This document shows, piece by piece, positions 26,151-35,836 of a stretch of DNA of 64,000 nt. Both the position numbers and the translations under genes were made by a program. The notes under the pieces are model-generated. The model worked only from the letters and a program-made list of their open reading frames with translations, was not told where the DNA came from and searched no databases. The stretch comes from Nesterenkonia lacusekhoensis (GTDB lineage Bacteria > Actinomycetota > Actinomycetes > Actinomycetales > Micrococcaceae). The stretch's first letter is position 1. Each line of letters starts with the position of its first letter. The DNA is taken from contig NZ_JAGINX010000001.1 in NCBI RefSeq assembly GCF_017876395.1, positions 1,736,001 through 1,800,000 of the forward strand. The letters run 5' to 3'.

Positions 26151-27660
26151 CGATGATGGGGGCCCGGAGGATGACCCGGGTCCCCATTTTCGTGTCTTCT
26201 GCCGTCTTCCACTCGATGGAACCGGACAGCTCTCCGCGCACCAGGGTCTGGACGATCTGCAGCCCCAGGCCGGGCTCCCACTGGTCGTCAGGCAGCCCGA
26301 CGCCGTCGTCGAGCACCTCCAGATCCAGACGCTGGCGCCCAGCGGCGTCGGTATGACGGTGCACCGAGGTCTTGACCGTCAGCGCGCTGCGCTCCTGGTC
26401 CCCCTGCCCGAACCCGTGCTCCACCGCGTTGGCGACGATCTCGGTGATGACCAGGGCCAAGGGGGTCACCATGTCCGGGGGAAGCTGGCCGAAGCTTCCC
26501 TCCAGCTCGGTGACCACCTGACGGTCGGACTGCGCCATCTCTGCGGCCAGCCGCAGCTGCCGACGCATGAGCTCGTCCACATCCACACTCTCCGCCAATC
26601 CCTGGGAGAGAGAGTCATGGACCATCGCAATGGTCTCCACGCGGCGCATAGCCCGCTCCAGGCCGTGCCGGCCCTCCGAGGAGTCCATGCGGCGGGACTG
26701 CATGCGCAGCAGAGCCGAGACCGTCTGGAGATTGTTCTTCACCCGGTGGTGGATCTCCTTGATGGTGGCGTCCTTGGACATCAGCTGCTTGTCCCGGCGC
26801 CGCAGCTCGGTGACATCACGGCAGAGCACCAGAGCCGCGAAGCGCTCCTCGCCGCGGTAGAGCGGGATCGACCGCAGGGTGACAGTGGCGCCGTGAGCTT
26901 CGAGCTCAGCCCGCATGGCCCGCTTGCCGGTGAGCATCAGCGGCTGGGACTCATCGACGGCGACGCCGGTGGCCCGCTGCAGCTCCGCTCCGATGCTCGC
27001 CAGAGAGCGTCCCTCCAGCGCATCGGAGACTCCCAGCCGCAGAAGAGCCGAGACGGCATTGGGGCTGGCGAAGGTGATCTCACCATCACTGTCCAGGCGC
27101 AGCAGGCCGTCACCGACGCGCGGCGCGCCGCTGTAGCCGGTGAACTCCTGCGCAGTGTCCGGCCACCGTCCCGCAGAGACCATGGCGAGCAGCTCTTCGG
27201 CGCAGCGGCGGTAGGTCAGCTCCAGCCGAGAAGGGGTGCGCAGCGCCGCGACGGAGAAGTGCAGAGTGATGACCGCCAGAGTGCGCCCCGAGCGCACCAG
27301 CGGCACCGCCTGGACACGCATCCTGGCCGGAGAGGGCTGGCCCTGATCCGAGGAGTTGGTGACAACCTGGGCTGACCAGGCTCGCTCCACCATCGGTTTG
27401 AGGTCGGCCCGGATGCGGTCTCCGACCACATCGCGATGGACCAGCGTCTGCGTGGTGGACGGCCGCGCCTGCGCCAGAGCGATGAACGACCGTTCCTCGG
27501 CGGAGACGAAGCCCTCCTCCGTGCTGGGGAACCAGAGGACCAGATCAGAGAAGGCCAGATCAGAGAGCAGCTGCCAGTCCCCCACCAGAGCGTGGACCCA
27601 TTCGACGTCCCGCTCGGAGATGTGCCGGTGCCCCGTCAGGGGTTCTTCGTAGATCGCCAT
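26143..27660 (-). CDS. pdtaS: Sensor histidine kinase PdtaS
   Basis: A 505-residue soluble kinase. The N-terminal GAF-like domain spans about 1-155, a PAS domain about 175-290 (GDGLLRLDSDGEITFASPNA), then a HisKA_2 domain with EIHHRVKNNLQTVSALLRMQ near residue 303, then HATPase_c with EIVANAVEHGF and the G boxes DDGVGLP and GLGLQIV. This order and the HisKA_2 type match PdtaS, which phosphorylates the ANTAR RNA-binding regulator PdtaR. pdtaR is not seen in this window. The gene's position next to whiB1 supports the assignment. Confidence 0.92.
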   Translation of the reverse strand: MAIYEEPLTGHRHISERDVEWVHALVGDWQLLSDLAFSDLVLWFPSTEEGFVSAEERSFIALAQARPSTTQTLVHRDVVGDRIRADLKPMVERAWSAQVVTNSSDQGQPSPARMRVQAVPLVRSGRTLAVITLHFSVAALRTPSRLELTYRRCAEELLAMVSAGRWPDTAQEFTGYSGAPRVGDGLLRLDSDGEITFASPNAVSALLRLGVSDALEGRSLASIGAELQRATGVAVDESQPLMLTGKRAMRAELEAHGATVTLRSIPLYRGEERFAALVLCRDVTELRRRDKQLMSKDATIKEIHHRVKNNLQTVSALLRMQSRRMDSSEGRHGLERAMRRVETIAMVHDSLSQGLAESVDVDELMRRQLRLAAEMAQSDRQVVTELEGSFGQLPPDMVTPLALVITEIVANAVEHGFGQGDQERSALTVKTSVHRHTDAAGRQRLDLEVLDDGVGLPDDQWEPGLGLQIVQTLVRGELSGSIEWKTAEDTKMGTRVILRAPIIAP

Positions 27661-27679
27661 CAGGTTCCCTCTTCGTTCC

Positions 27680-30600
27680 TCAGGATCCGACGAGTCCGCG
27701 CAGGTGGCGCAGCAGCACCGTCAGCGAGGCGATGTTGTCGGCGTCGAGCTCATCCACTTCGGCCATCAGACGCTCAGCGCGGTCCAGCTTGGCGTGGCTG
27801 GCCTGCTTCCATTCCTCCAGCCGCTGGCCCGGGTCCCCCGGCTCAGTGGTGCGCAGCACCGACTCGGTGATCTCACGGACCGCATAGTAGAGCTCATCCC
27901 GCTGGGCGCCGCGGGCCAATGCCTGCCATTTGTCCAGCCGGGAGAGGCGAGTGATGCGGTCGAGCAAGCTGTCCACCTGGAACTCCGCATAGACCGCGTA
28001 ATAGACGCCGGCCACCTCATCGGCCGGGCAGTCGTGCTCGCGGGCGAGCAGGGCGATGTCCAACAGGGAGAAGGCCTCGAAGAGCTCCGAGACCCAGGAG
28101 GCCAGCTGGTCGTCCATCCCCGCGGCCAGCGCCTCCTCCCGCTTGGACTCCACGCGGGCGCGATCGGCCCCGCGCAGGTGTTCGGCGAGATTGCCGTAGA
28201 GCGAGGAGATGTGGGCGGAGAAGGTCTCCACGTCCTGGCGGACCGTGGTCCCGCGTGCGGATTCGCTGCCGGCGGCCGTATGACTGACCACCCAGCGGAC
28301 TGCGCGGTCGAGCAGCCGGCGCATGTCCAGGTAGATCAGCGCCCAGCGGTCCCGCGGGAAGGAGACCGGCAGGTCCCGCATGGCCGCGTCGAACTCATCG
28401 AGGCGGAACAGCTCCCGGACCACGACGAAGGCACGGACCACCTGCTCCTCTGCGGCGAAGGTCTCCTCCATGGCGCGGAAGACGAAGGCCGCTCCGCCCA
28501 TGTTGATGACGTCGTTGGCCACCACATTGGCGATGATCTCGCGCTGCAGCGGATGCCAGGGCAGCTGCTCGGCGAAGCGGTCGGTGAGCTGACCGGGGAA
28601 GTAGCCCTCCAACGTGGTGGTGAACCATTCGTCGTCGGGCAGAGCCGAGTCCACCAGCGCTACCTTGAGCTGAATCTTGGCGTAGGCGGTCAGCACCGCC
28701 AGCTCCGGAGCGGTCAGGGTCCGCTCGCCGGCCTCGTGCCGCCGCTCCAGCTCAGTCTCAGTGGGCAGCACCTCCAGCTCGCGGTCCAGCCCTGCGCTCT
28801 CCTCCAGCCACCGCATCAGACGCTTGAAGCTCGGCGACCATTCGCCCAGCCGCTGGCGCTCCGTCAGCAGCAGCACGTTCTGATCCTTGTTGGTCTGCAG
28901 GACATGCTGGGCGACGTCCTCAGTCATCGACTTCAGCAGCTCTGTGCGCTCCTCCTCCGGCAGGTGACCGGAAGTGATCAGCTGATCCAGCATGATCTTG
29001 ATGTTGACCTCGTGGTCCGAGGAGTCGACGCCGGCGGAGTTGTCGATCGCATCGGTGTTGAGCAGCACGCCATGCTGGGCGGCCTCGATGCGACCGGCCT
29101 GGGTGAGACCCAGGTTGCCTCCCTCTCCGACGACCTTGGCCCGCAGCTGGCGACCGTCGACACGGATGGCGTTGTTGGCCCGGTCTCCGACCTCCTCATG
29201 GGACTCCTCGGAGGATTTCACATACGTTCCGATGCCGCCGTTGTAGAACAGATCCACCGGCGAGCGCAGCACGGCGTTGAGCAGCTCCGGCGGTGACATC
29301 GCCTCGGTACCCTCGGGCAGGTCGAAGCGCCGACGCATCTGTGGAGTGATCTCGATGCTCTTGGCTGTCCGTGAGAAGACCCCGCCGCCTTCGGAGATGA
29401 GGCTGGTGTCATAGGCGTCCCAGCCGGAGCGGGATGCGGTGAAGAGCCGCTGGCGCTCGGCGTAGGAGGCAGCGGCGTCGGGATCCGGATCGATGAAGAT
29501 GTGCAGGTGGTTGAACGCTGCGACCAGACGGATGTGCTCGGAGAGCAGCATGCCGTTGCCGAAGACATCGCCGCCCATGTCTCCCACGGCCACCACGGTG
29601 AACTCTTCGTTCTGGGTGTCGATGCCCAGCTCGGCGAAGTGAGACTTCACCGACTCCCAGGCGCCCCGAGCAGTGATGCCCATGGCCTTGTGGTCATAGC
29701 CCACCGAACCGCCGGAGGCGAAGGCGTCACCCAGCCAGTGGCCGTACTCCAAGCTGATGGCGTTGGCCGTGTCGGAGAAGGTGGCGGTCCCTTTGTCCGC
29801 GGCGACCACCAGGTAGGCATCGTCGCCGTCGTGCCGGACCACATCCCGGGGAGGGACGATCTGGATCGCGCCGTCCTGCTGTGCTCCTTCGTCGCCCGAC
29901 GCGCCCTCCGGGTTCTGCGGATCCCGGGTCACCTGTTGGTCGGTGATGTCCAGCAGGCCACGGATGAAGATCTGGTACGCCGCCCGGCCGGCCTCGAACC
30001 AGGCTCCTCTGTCCTGGGCGGGGTCCGGCAGCTGTTTGGCGTAGAACCCTCCCTTGGCGCCGGAGGGGACGATCACAGAGTTCTTGACCATCTGAGCCTT
30101 AACCAGCCCGAGGACCTCTGTGCGGAAATCCTCCTGCCGGTCCGACCAGCGCAGACCGCCGCGGGCGACCTTGTCGAAGCGCAGATGAACCCCCTCGACC
30201 TGCGGCGAGTAGACCCACACCTCATGAGCGGGACGCGGCTGGGGCGCGGCGTCGATGGTGGCGGGGGTCAGCTTCAGAGAGAGCCATCCGTGGCCCTGAT
30301 AGGCATTGGTGCGCTGAGTGGATTCGATGAGGTTCAGGAACGTGGAGAGCACCCGGTCGGCGTCCAGGGTGGGCACAGCTTCCAGCGCGTCCTTCACCGC
30401 AGTGCGGGCCTGTTCCATGGCGGCGGCGCGGTCCTGCCCCTCCTCCAGCTCTGGGCTGGGATCGAAACGCACCCGGAAGCAGGAGATCAGCGCGCGGGTG
30501 ACCTCGGGGTTCTGCAGAAGTGCCTCGGCCAGGAAGTCGTAGGAATGCGAGATGCCCAGCTGGCGCATGTAGTGGGCATAGGCACGCAGCACGATGACGT

Positions 30601-32635
30601 CATGGATGCCCAGGCCCAGGCGCAGGACCAGCCGGGAGAAGATGTCCGACTCTGCGGTTCCGGCCAGCACAGCGGTGTAGGCCTCACGGAAGAGATCGAT
30701 GGTGGTGTGCGGATCCACGCCTTCCGAATAGCACAGGCCCAAGTCATAGAGGTGGAAGGTTGTGCCGTCCGCGCAGCTGAGCACATAGGAGCGCTCGTCC
30801 AGGATGGAGAGCCCGAAGTCATCGAGCACCGGCAGAGTCTCACTGAGCGTCTTGGGCTCGGTCAGGTACAGCTTGACCCGCATGTGGGCGACGTCGCCTG
30901 GCTGCTGAGGCGGGTAGAACTGCATCCGCGGCACCGGGGAGCCGTTGGGCGTACGCTGCTGAGCGCCCTGGCCTTCCAACATCTCGAACTGGGCGATGTC
31001 TCCGAGGGCATCCGGGATCTCATAGAGGACGCGGTAGTCGTCCGGAAAGGCCTCTCCCCACCGTGCGGCGATACGTTGGGCGGCATCGGCCGAGTAACGA
31101 TCCTGGGCCTCCTGCGCAATGCCCTCGGACCATGATCGGATGGTCCGCTCCAGCCGGCGCTGCAGTTCATCCTCGGAGATCTCCATGGCCCCGCTGTGCT
31201 CGTCCTGGCGCAGGCGGATGCGGAAGAAGACACGAGCCAGGACCGACTCGGTCAGCCGAACATTGAAGTCGATGGAGTCGGCGTCGATGAAACGCATCAG
31301 CTCCTGCTCGACGCGGCGCCGGACCGCAGTGTTGTAGCGGTCCCTGGGCAGGTAGACCAGTGCGGTCATGAACCGGCCGTAGAGGTCCTTGCGCAGGAAG
31401 AGCTTGATCCGCCGGCGCTCCTGCAGCTGAAGGATCTGCCAGGCGATCTCTTCGATCTCCTCGATAGACATCTGCAGCAGCTCATTGCGCGGATAGGTCT
31501 CCAGGATCTGCAGCAGATCGGAGCCGGAGTGGGAGTCTGCGGAGAAGCCGGAGCGCTCCAGCAGCTGCCTGGCACGGTGGCGCAGCAGGGGAATGTTGAT
31601 GATGGACTGGGTGTAGGCGCTCTGGCTGAAGAGTCCGACGAACCGCCGCTCGCCCCGCACAGAGCCGTCCGGCCCGTAGGTCTTCACCGCGACATAGTCC
31701 ATATAGGTGCGACGCCGGACGGTGGAGCGGGCGTTGGCCTTGGTGATCACCAGACCGTTGCGCTCCTCTGGGCGGCGCCCCGGGGCCGCTGCGACACTCT
31801 CGGCGGCACGCTCCAGCGCGCCCTGGCCACTGCGTTCGGCCAGCACGCCGAGTCCCGTTCCGGCGACCGGTTCCCAGCTGCCGGAGGGATCCTCGGCGGT
31901 GGAGAACTCATATTCCCTGTAGCCCAGGAAGAGGAAGTTCCCGTCGGCCATCCAGTCCAGCAGGTCGGCGGCTTCGTCGGAGTCGACCAGGTCTTCAGCC
32001 TCACGGAGCAGGCCGGCGGCCCCGCGGGACCGGGCGGCCATGCGCTCTTGGTCCCGGTGGCTGCTCTTGACGTCTTCGAGCACCCGGTAGAGCCCCTCCA
32101 CCACCTGGGCGGAGGCCTGTTCGTCCAGCTCCTGGTCCAGCTCGACGGCGATCCAAGATTCCAGAGCCGTGCGGTTCTCATCGGCGAGCAGTGCTGAGAT
32201 GTCGGGGAGGGTCTGAGTATCGCCTGAGGAGAGGCCTCGCTCCGGAGCGGGGACGGATTTCACGGCCAGCAGCGAACGGGTGTCCCGGCTGCGGCTGGTC
32301 AGCAGCACCGGGTGGACCACCAGGGACATCGCATAACCGTTGCGGGTGACCTCTGCAGTGACCGAGTCCACCAGGTAGGGCATGTCGTCGGTGACCACGA
32401 GCACGATGCTGCGCCGACCGACGGTGACCACGGCGGCTCGCGGCTCCGAGGAGGTGCGGGAGGCCGCCAGCTCCACGTGTGCACGGACTCGTTCGACCTG
32501 CTCCTGGCCGCTGACGGACCAGAGGTCCTCCCGGGCGATATGCGCGTAGTACGCCTCTGTCAGATCATCCAGGCTGTCATCATCGGCAGTCCATAGAGTC
32601 TTTTCACCGGGCATGTGCGCCTGCTCTTTCCGCAT
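27680..32635 (-). CDS. gdh: NAD-specific glutamate dehydrogenase, large type
   Basis: A 1651-residue enzyme of the 180-kDa GDH class, which converts glutamate to 2-oxoglutarate and ammonia with NAD+. N-terminal ACT-like regulatory segments occupy the first 700 residues. The catalytic Lys region is VIVPSGAKGGFYAKQ near residue 857, and the NAD-binding region AVGDMGGDVFGNGMLLS is near 1020. The C-terminal 500 residues are helical. Length and order are typical of the actinobacterial enzyme. Start is ATG at 32635, with a second Met eight codons later. Only 19 bases separate its stop from pdtaS, so the two are likely co-transcribed. Confidence 0.95.
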   Translation of the reverse strand: MRKEQAHMPGEKTLWTADDDSLDDLTEAYYAHIAREDLWSVSGQEQVERVRAHVELAASRTSSEPRAAVVTVGRRSIVLVVTDDMPYLVDSVTAEVTRNGYAMSLVVHPVLLTSRSRDTRSLLAVKSVPAPERGLSSGDTQTLPDISALLADENRTALESWIAVELDQELDEQASAQVVEGLYRVLEDVKSSHRDQERMAARSRGAAGLLREAEDLVDSDEAADLLDWMADGNFLFLGYREYEFSTAEDPSGSWEPVAGTGLGVLAERSGQGALERAAESVAAAPGRRPEERNGLVITKANARSTVRRRTYMDYVAVKTYGPDGSVRGERRFVGLFSQSAYTQSIINIPLLRHRARQLLERSGFSADSHSGSDLLQILETYPRNELLQMSIEEIEEIAWQILQLQERRRIKLFLRKDLYGRFMTALVYLPRDRYNTAVRRRVEQELMRFIDADSIDFNVRLTESVLARVFFRIRLRQDEHSGAMEISEDELQRRLERTIRSWSEGIAQEAQDRYSADAAQRIAARWGEAFPDDYRVLYEIPDALGDIAQFEMLEGQGAQQRTPNGSPVPRMQFYPPQQPGDVAHMRVKLYLTEPKTLSETLPVLDDFGLSILDERSYVLSCADGTTFHLYDLGLCYSEGVDPHTTIDLFREAYTAVLAGTAESDIFSRLVLRLGLGIHDVIVLRAYAHYMRQLGISHSYDFLAEALLQNPEVTRALISCFRVRFDPSPELEEGQDRAAAMEQARTAVKDALEAVPTLDADRVLSTFLNLIESTQRTNAYQGHGWLSLKLTPATIDAAPQPRPAHEVWVYSPQVEGVHLRFDKVARGGLRWSDRQEDFRTEVLGLVKAQMVKNSVIVPSGAKGGFYAKQLPDPAQDRGAWFEAGRAAYQIFIRGLLDITDQQVTRDPQNPEGASGDEGAQQDGAIQIVPPRDVVRHDGDDAYLVVAADKGTATFSDTANAISLEYGHWLGDAFASGGSVGYDHKAMGITARGAWESVKSHFAELGIDTQNEEFTVVAVGDMGGDVFGNGMLLSEHIRLVAAFNHLHIFIDPDPDAAASYAERQRLFTASRSGWDAYDTSLISEGGGVFSRTAKSIEITPQMRRRFDLPEGTEAMSPPELLNAVLRSPVDLFYNGGIGTYVKSSEESHEEVGDRANNAIRVDGRQLRAKVVGEGGNLGLTQAGRIEAAQHGVLLNTDAIDNSAGVDSSDHEVNIKIMLDQLITSGHLPEEERTELLKSMTEDVAQHVLQTNKDQNVLLLTERQRLGEWSPSFKRLMRWLEESAGLDRELEVLPTETELERRHEAGERTLTAPELAVLTAYAKIQLKVALVDSALPDDEWFTTTLEGYFPGQLTDRFAEQLPWHPLQREIIANVVANDVINMGGAAFVFRAMEETFAAEEQVVRAFVVVRELFRLDEFDAAMRDLPVSFPRDRWALIYLDMRRLLDRAVRWVVSHTAAGSESARGTTVRQDVETFSAHISSLYGNLAEHLRGADRARVESKREEALAAGMDDQLASWVSELFEAFSLLDIALLAREHDCPADEVAGVYYAVYAEFQVDSLLDRITRLSRLDKWQALARGAQRDELYYAVREITESVLRTTEPGDPGQRLEEWKQASHAKLDRAERLMAEVDELDADNIASLTVLLRHLRGLVGS

Positions 32636-32661
32636 CGAAACCTGCTGCTGCTTCTGCTCTC

Positions 32662-34125
32662 TCAGCCTAACGCGGATTCGCGCTTCCGCAGGCTCAGACG
32701 CCGCCGTCTTCTGGTCCGCACGTCCACTCCGGCCAGTGCGGCGATGCCGCGCCGCAGCTCGGAATCCGGCGCCGCCTCAGCCAGCGTCTGACCCTTCAGC
32801 AGAGCGGCATCGCAGGACTCCACATCCCACGGGAGGAAGGCCGGGTCCCCGCCCTCGGGGCCGAAGCGCCGCCAGGTGCTGCGCAGCTGCTCCTGGGGCG
32901 AGCGCCCGACGACGCCGCGGCGGACTTTGGTGATCAGGGCTGCAGCCGCGGGGGCCTCCGGAACCTCATGACGGATGTCTTCCAGCGCTTTGACCAACCG
33001 CGGGAAACCGACCGGGTCACAGGTGCCCAGCGCCAGGAGACGATCGGCCTCCTGCAGGGCACAGACCGTCGCGGCATGGCGCTGCGGAGCCGCGGTGTCA
33101 TAGGTCAGTTCCTCGTCCTGCTCGACGGAGGCGGAGACATCCACGATGACATAGGGGTATTCGTTCCTCGCCAGCTGCAGCACTTCGCGCAGCGCGCGGC
33201 TGCGCAGCTCCGGCCACCGGCTGGCTCGAGGCAGACCGGTGAGCAGGTGCATGCGGCTTCCTCGGACCTCGGCGACAGTGCTGGCCCGCCTCAGTCGGGC
33301 CGCGTCGAGACGCCCGAGATCAGCCTGACGGCAGGCCTGGGCCAGTCCCGCCGACTCCTCGAGCAGCCCCAGGTGGGTGACCACCCCGGAGGCTGTGGTG
33401 TCGGCGTCGATGAGAAGCACCCGGTAGCCGGCCCCGGCGAGCTCGGCGGCCATATTGACCGCCACCGTCGTGCGCCCGGGACTGCCGTGAGCGCCCCAGA
33501 CTACGGTGACGCCTTTCTGCGGACTCGGCCCCTCCTCGGCCTCTGCGGAGGCTTCGTCGCCGTCCCCGGAGGAGAGCTCCTCGTGTTCCGCCTCCTCAGC
33601 GATATCCGCAGCTGAGATCCCCGCCGCAGAGATCTCTTCCGACTCGAAGGCCGGGACCTGCGTGTCGGTGCTCCACGGCGAGAGCTCGTCTGACCCGCCG
33701 GAGGCGTCCAGACCTTCGGAGAAGCTGCGCGAACCGGTCTCAGGCGGAACCTCCTCCGAGGGAGAGTCCGGAGGCACGGGCAGAGCGGGTGAGCCCATCA
33801 GCGCCTCAGCCAAGCGGGTGACCTCGACGTCATCAGGATGGGCCGCCACGCCCAGGGACGCCAGGCGGCGCCGCTCCTCCTTGACGTCTGAGACCACCAC
33901 GACGCGCAGCTCCGCGGCCTGCAGGCGTTCGATCAGCGAGGCGGTCAGTGCCGTGGTGCTGCCGATGATCAGTGCGGCATCGGCTCGCATACTCTCAGCA
34001 GCAGCTGTCAGCTCAGCGAGATCGGCGCAGCGCCGGTCCACGGTGACCGTGCCCTGCAGCCCTTCGAGTGCGGCGATGTGGTCGGTCTCTATCGTTCCGG
34101 TGGTGATGACCGAACAGCGCCTCAT
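32662..34125 (-). CDS. MinD/CpaE-like protein with an altered P-loop
   Basis: A 487-residue protein. Residues 1-110 form a receiver-like or CpaE-type N-terminal domain, and about 110-200 are acidic and low complexity. From about residue 203 a MinD/ParA-type domain starts: VVWGAHGSPGRTTVAVN stands where these ATPases have KGGxGKTT, so the signature Lys is His and the P-loop Lys is Arg. The switch LLIDADTTASG is retained. The C-terminus is basic (RTRRRRRLSLRKR), suggesting membrane or nucleic-acid contact. It overlaps the SAF-protein gene by 4 bases. The pairing with a CpaB-like SAF protein recalls Flp pilus operons, but no other pilus genes are here. Confidence 0.75.
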   Translation of the reverse strand: MRRCSVITTGTIETDHIAALEGLQGTVTVDRRCADLAELTAAAESMRADAALIIGSTTALTASLIERLQAAELRVVVVSDVKEERRRLASLGVAAHPDDVEVTRLAEALMGSPALPVPPDSPSEEVPPETGSRSFSEGLDASGGSDELSPWSTDTQVPAFESEEISAAGISAADIAEEAEHEELSSGDGDEASAEAEEGPSPQKGVTVVWGAHGSPGRTTVAVNMAAELAGAGYRVLLIDADTTASGVVTHLGLLEESAGLAQACRQADLGRLDAARLRRASTVAEVRGSRMHLLTGLPRASRWPELRSRALREVLQLARNEYPYVIVDVSASVEQDEELTYDTAAPQRHAATVCALQEADRLLALGTCDPVGFPRLVKALEDIRHEVPEAPAAAALITKVRRGVVGRSPQEQLRSTWRRFGPEGGDPAFLPWDVESCDAALLKGQTLAEAAPDSELRRGIAALAGVDVRTRRRRRLSLRKRESALG

Positions 34126-34826
34126 GCCGTCTCCTCGGCCTCTGCGCCGTCGTCGGAGGCGGCAGCGCCGTCGGGGTCTGCGCCGGTGGGGATGATCGAG
34201 AGCGATCCGGCCGAGCTGCGTGCCTCCAGGACGGCGGGCATATCCTCCGGATCGATCAGGAGCTCGACAGTCATGACCGTCGCTGAGCCGAAGGTGGAGG
34301 AGGATTCGCTGACTGCCGAGACCTCGGCGGCGAGCACGAGCTGCTCTGCTCGGGAGGCCTCCTCCTGTTCGGCCACAGTCCCCTGCCGCACCGCCCAGAG
34401 GTCCACTGCCCGGCCCGGCTCCACGGCTTGGGCCAGAGTGTGCTCCACCTCCAGGGTCACTGCCTGGCGGCCCAGCGGATCTGCGGCACCCACGGCACGC
34501 TGCGGGATGAGCTCGCCTTCGTCGACGACGGCGACGAACTGCAGGCCCGCCTCCGGCGTCTGCTCAGCGCTGAGATATCGATCTGAGACCTCGTCGATGC
34601 GGACGTCGACGACCCGCAGATCATCCTCCTGCACCTGCTCCCCCACTGCGAAGGCTCGGTCCGCGGCATAGACGGGAACGGTGCGGTCCTGAGAGGAGAC
34701 CAGAGCGGTCACACCGGCCACGGAGAGCAGCACGATCAGCACGCCTACCAACAGCCGAGGATCCTTCCACCCTGGTCTGCGCAGACGCTCCGCGGCTTCC
34801 GGGCTCTCGTCGGTGGGCATGCTCAT
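34122..34826 (-). CDS. SAF-domain (CpaB-like) membrane protein
   Basis: About 234 residues from ATG 34826, which has GGAG seven bases upstream; an ATG at 34862 is rejected. One membrane helix (LLVGVLIVLLSVAGVTALV, near 25-43) precedes a SAF domain (AADRAFAVGEQVQEDDLRVVDV), the family of CpaB/FlgA-type proteins. The middle is rich in Glu/Val, and the Asp/Ala/Glu-rich end is acidic. SAF proteins assist assembly of pili, flagella or sugar-chain structures at the cell envelope. Translational overlap with the MinD-like gene suggests the two act together. Confidence 0.8.
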   Translation of the reverse strand: MSMPTDESPEAAERLRRPGWKDPRLLVGVLIVLLSVAGVTALVSSQDRTVPVYAADRAFAVGEQVQEDDLRVVDVRIDEVSDRYLSAEQTPEAGLQFVAVVDEGELIPQRAVGAADPLGRQAVTLEVEHTLAQAVEPGRAVDLWAVRQGTVAEQEEASRAEQLVLAAEVSAVSESSSTFGSATVMTVELLIDPEDMPAVLEARSSAGSLSIIPTGADPDGAAASDDGAEAEETA

Positions 34827-34933
34827 CCGTGGACTCCATTCCCCATGCCCCTCATCAGGCACAGTCCTCTTCCAGCGTCAGCGGCGAGAAGCTCAGTGCC
34901 CCTGAGTCTGAGGTCAGAGTATCCAGGAAGTGC

Positions 34934-34960
34934 AAATGAAAACAAATGACACTAAAATGA
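34934..34960 (+). promoter_or_regulatory. Three phased AAATGA repeats over the HTH-gene promoter
   Basis: AAATGA occurs at 34934-34939, 34944-34949 and 34955-34960, that is every 10-11 bases and always in the same orientation. The third copy overlaps a -10-like TAAAAT (34953-34958). The region is AT-rich in a GC-rich context. It precedes the BldC-like HTH gene by about 45 bases and suits a protein that binds head-to-tail along one DNA face. Confidence 0.55.
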
Positions 34961-35006
34961 GGAGGTCATAGCTGATCACACCCGCGACGCGCCTTCGGAG
35001 GTCCCC

Positions 35007-35237
35007 GTGCGACGCTTCCTCACCCTGCCTGATGTCTGCGAAGCCCTGAACATCACCATGTCTCAGACGCGCGCGCTCATCAAGAGCGGAGAGCTGGAGG
35101 GGATCCAGATCGGCGGGCGCGGCCAGTGGCGCGTGGAAGAGGCCAAGCTGGACGAGTTCATCGAACGCCAGTACGCCATCCAGCGAGAAGCACGGACGCA
35201 GAACGCCTCCACCGAGCAGACGTCGTCCAGCAGCTGA
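35007..35237 (+). CDS. Small HTH_17 (BldC-like) DNA-binding protein
   Basis: A 76-residue protein from GTG 35007 with GGAGG five bases upstream. Residues 5-55 are a MerR-type winged helix of the excisionase/BldC class: FLTLPDVCEALNITMSQTRA, then LIKSGELEGIQIG, then the wing GQWRVEEAKLDEFI. The remaining 20 residues are polar and Ser-rich. Like BldC it consists of essentially one DNA-binding domain. It sits between the SAF/MinD-like pair and the LysM gene; direct repeats near its own promoter and the LysM promoter are possible targets. Confidence 0.8.
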   Translation: MRRFLTLPDVCEALNITMSQTRALIKSGELEGIQIGGRGQWRVEEAKLDEFIERQYAIQREARTQNASTEQTSSSS

Positions 35238-35240
35238 TCC

Positions 35241-35786
35241 TCAGGCCCCGCTGACCATCACCACTGCTGCCAGCGGTACCGCCACCGCCCCCTGCGCCGC
35301 GCGCCTGCGCGGGATCTCCCCCGGAGGCGCCGGAAGCACCTCCATGACATCCCGGCCGACCTCCAACAGAAGGCCTTCCGCCAAGATCCCTTCCGCCCCG
35401 AACACCACCACCTGCGCCCTGTCCCTGAGCAACTGGCGCAGCGGCGCCGTGATGCCCAGACGTCGTCGCGCATGACTGCGCTCAGTCTCCGCTCGCCGAG
35501 CGAGCCCGACTGCTGATCGCACGGCCCCCGCAGGGATCAGGACCTCACGCGGCCCTTCTGCCCCCGAGAGCCAGTCCTCCCCGACCGCACCCACCGTCAG
35601 ACTGACCCGCCGACCGCCGGCCACGACCAGGTGGACCTCGGACCCGCGGCTGGCTCGCAGGCGGTCTGTGAAGCGCAGAGCTGAGCGCTCCAAGCGCACC
35701 GCCTCCGCAATCTCAGACTCCAGCTCCGCCTCCGACGCCGCCGCGAACGAGGTCTCCATGTCATCGAAGAGTGATTCCCACCGCAT
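35241..35786 (-). CDS. Conserved hypothetical protein
   Basis: A 181-residue protein I cannot assign. It begins MRWESLFDDMETSFAAASEA, has an acidic helical N-terminus, then RASRGSEVHLVVAGGRRVSL and VGAVGEDWLSGAEG, which suggest a small beta-barrel. The C-terminal half has Arg-rich helix RRAETERSHARRRLGI and beta strands AQVVVFGAEGILAEGLLLEVG. There is no signal or membrane helix. It is divergent from the LysM gene, and its stop is 3 bases past the convergent HTH gene's stop. Its constant place in this cluster would be worth checking in related genomes. Confidence 0.6.
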   Translation of the reverse strand: MRWESLFDDMETSFAAASEAELESEIAEAVRLERSALRFTDRLRASRGSEVHLVVAGGRRVSLTVGAVGEDWLSGAEGPREVLIPAGAVRSAVGLARRAETERSHARRRLGITAPLRQLLRDRAQVVVFGAEGILAEGLLLEVGRDVMEVLPAPPGEIPRRRAAQGAVAVPLAAVVMVSGA

Positions 35787-35836
35787 GCACCCATCCTAGG
35801 CCGACGCATCGCCGCGCGATGAGACGAAAAAATCTC

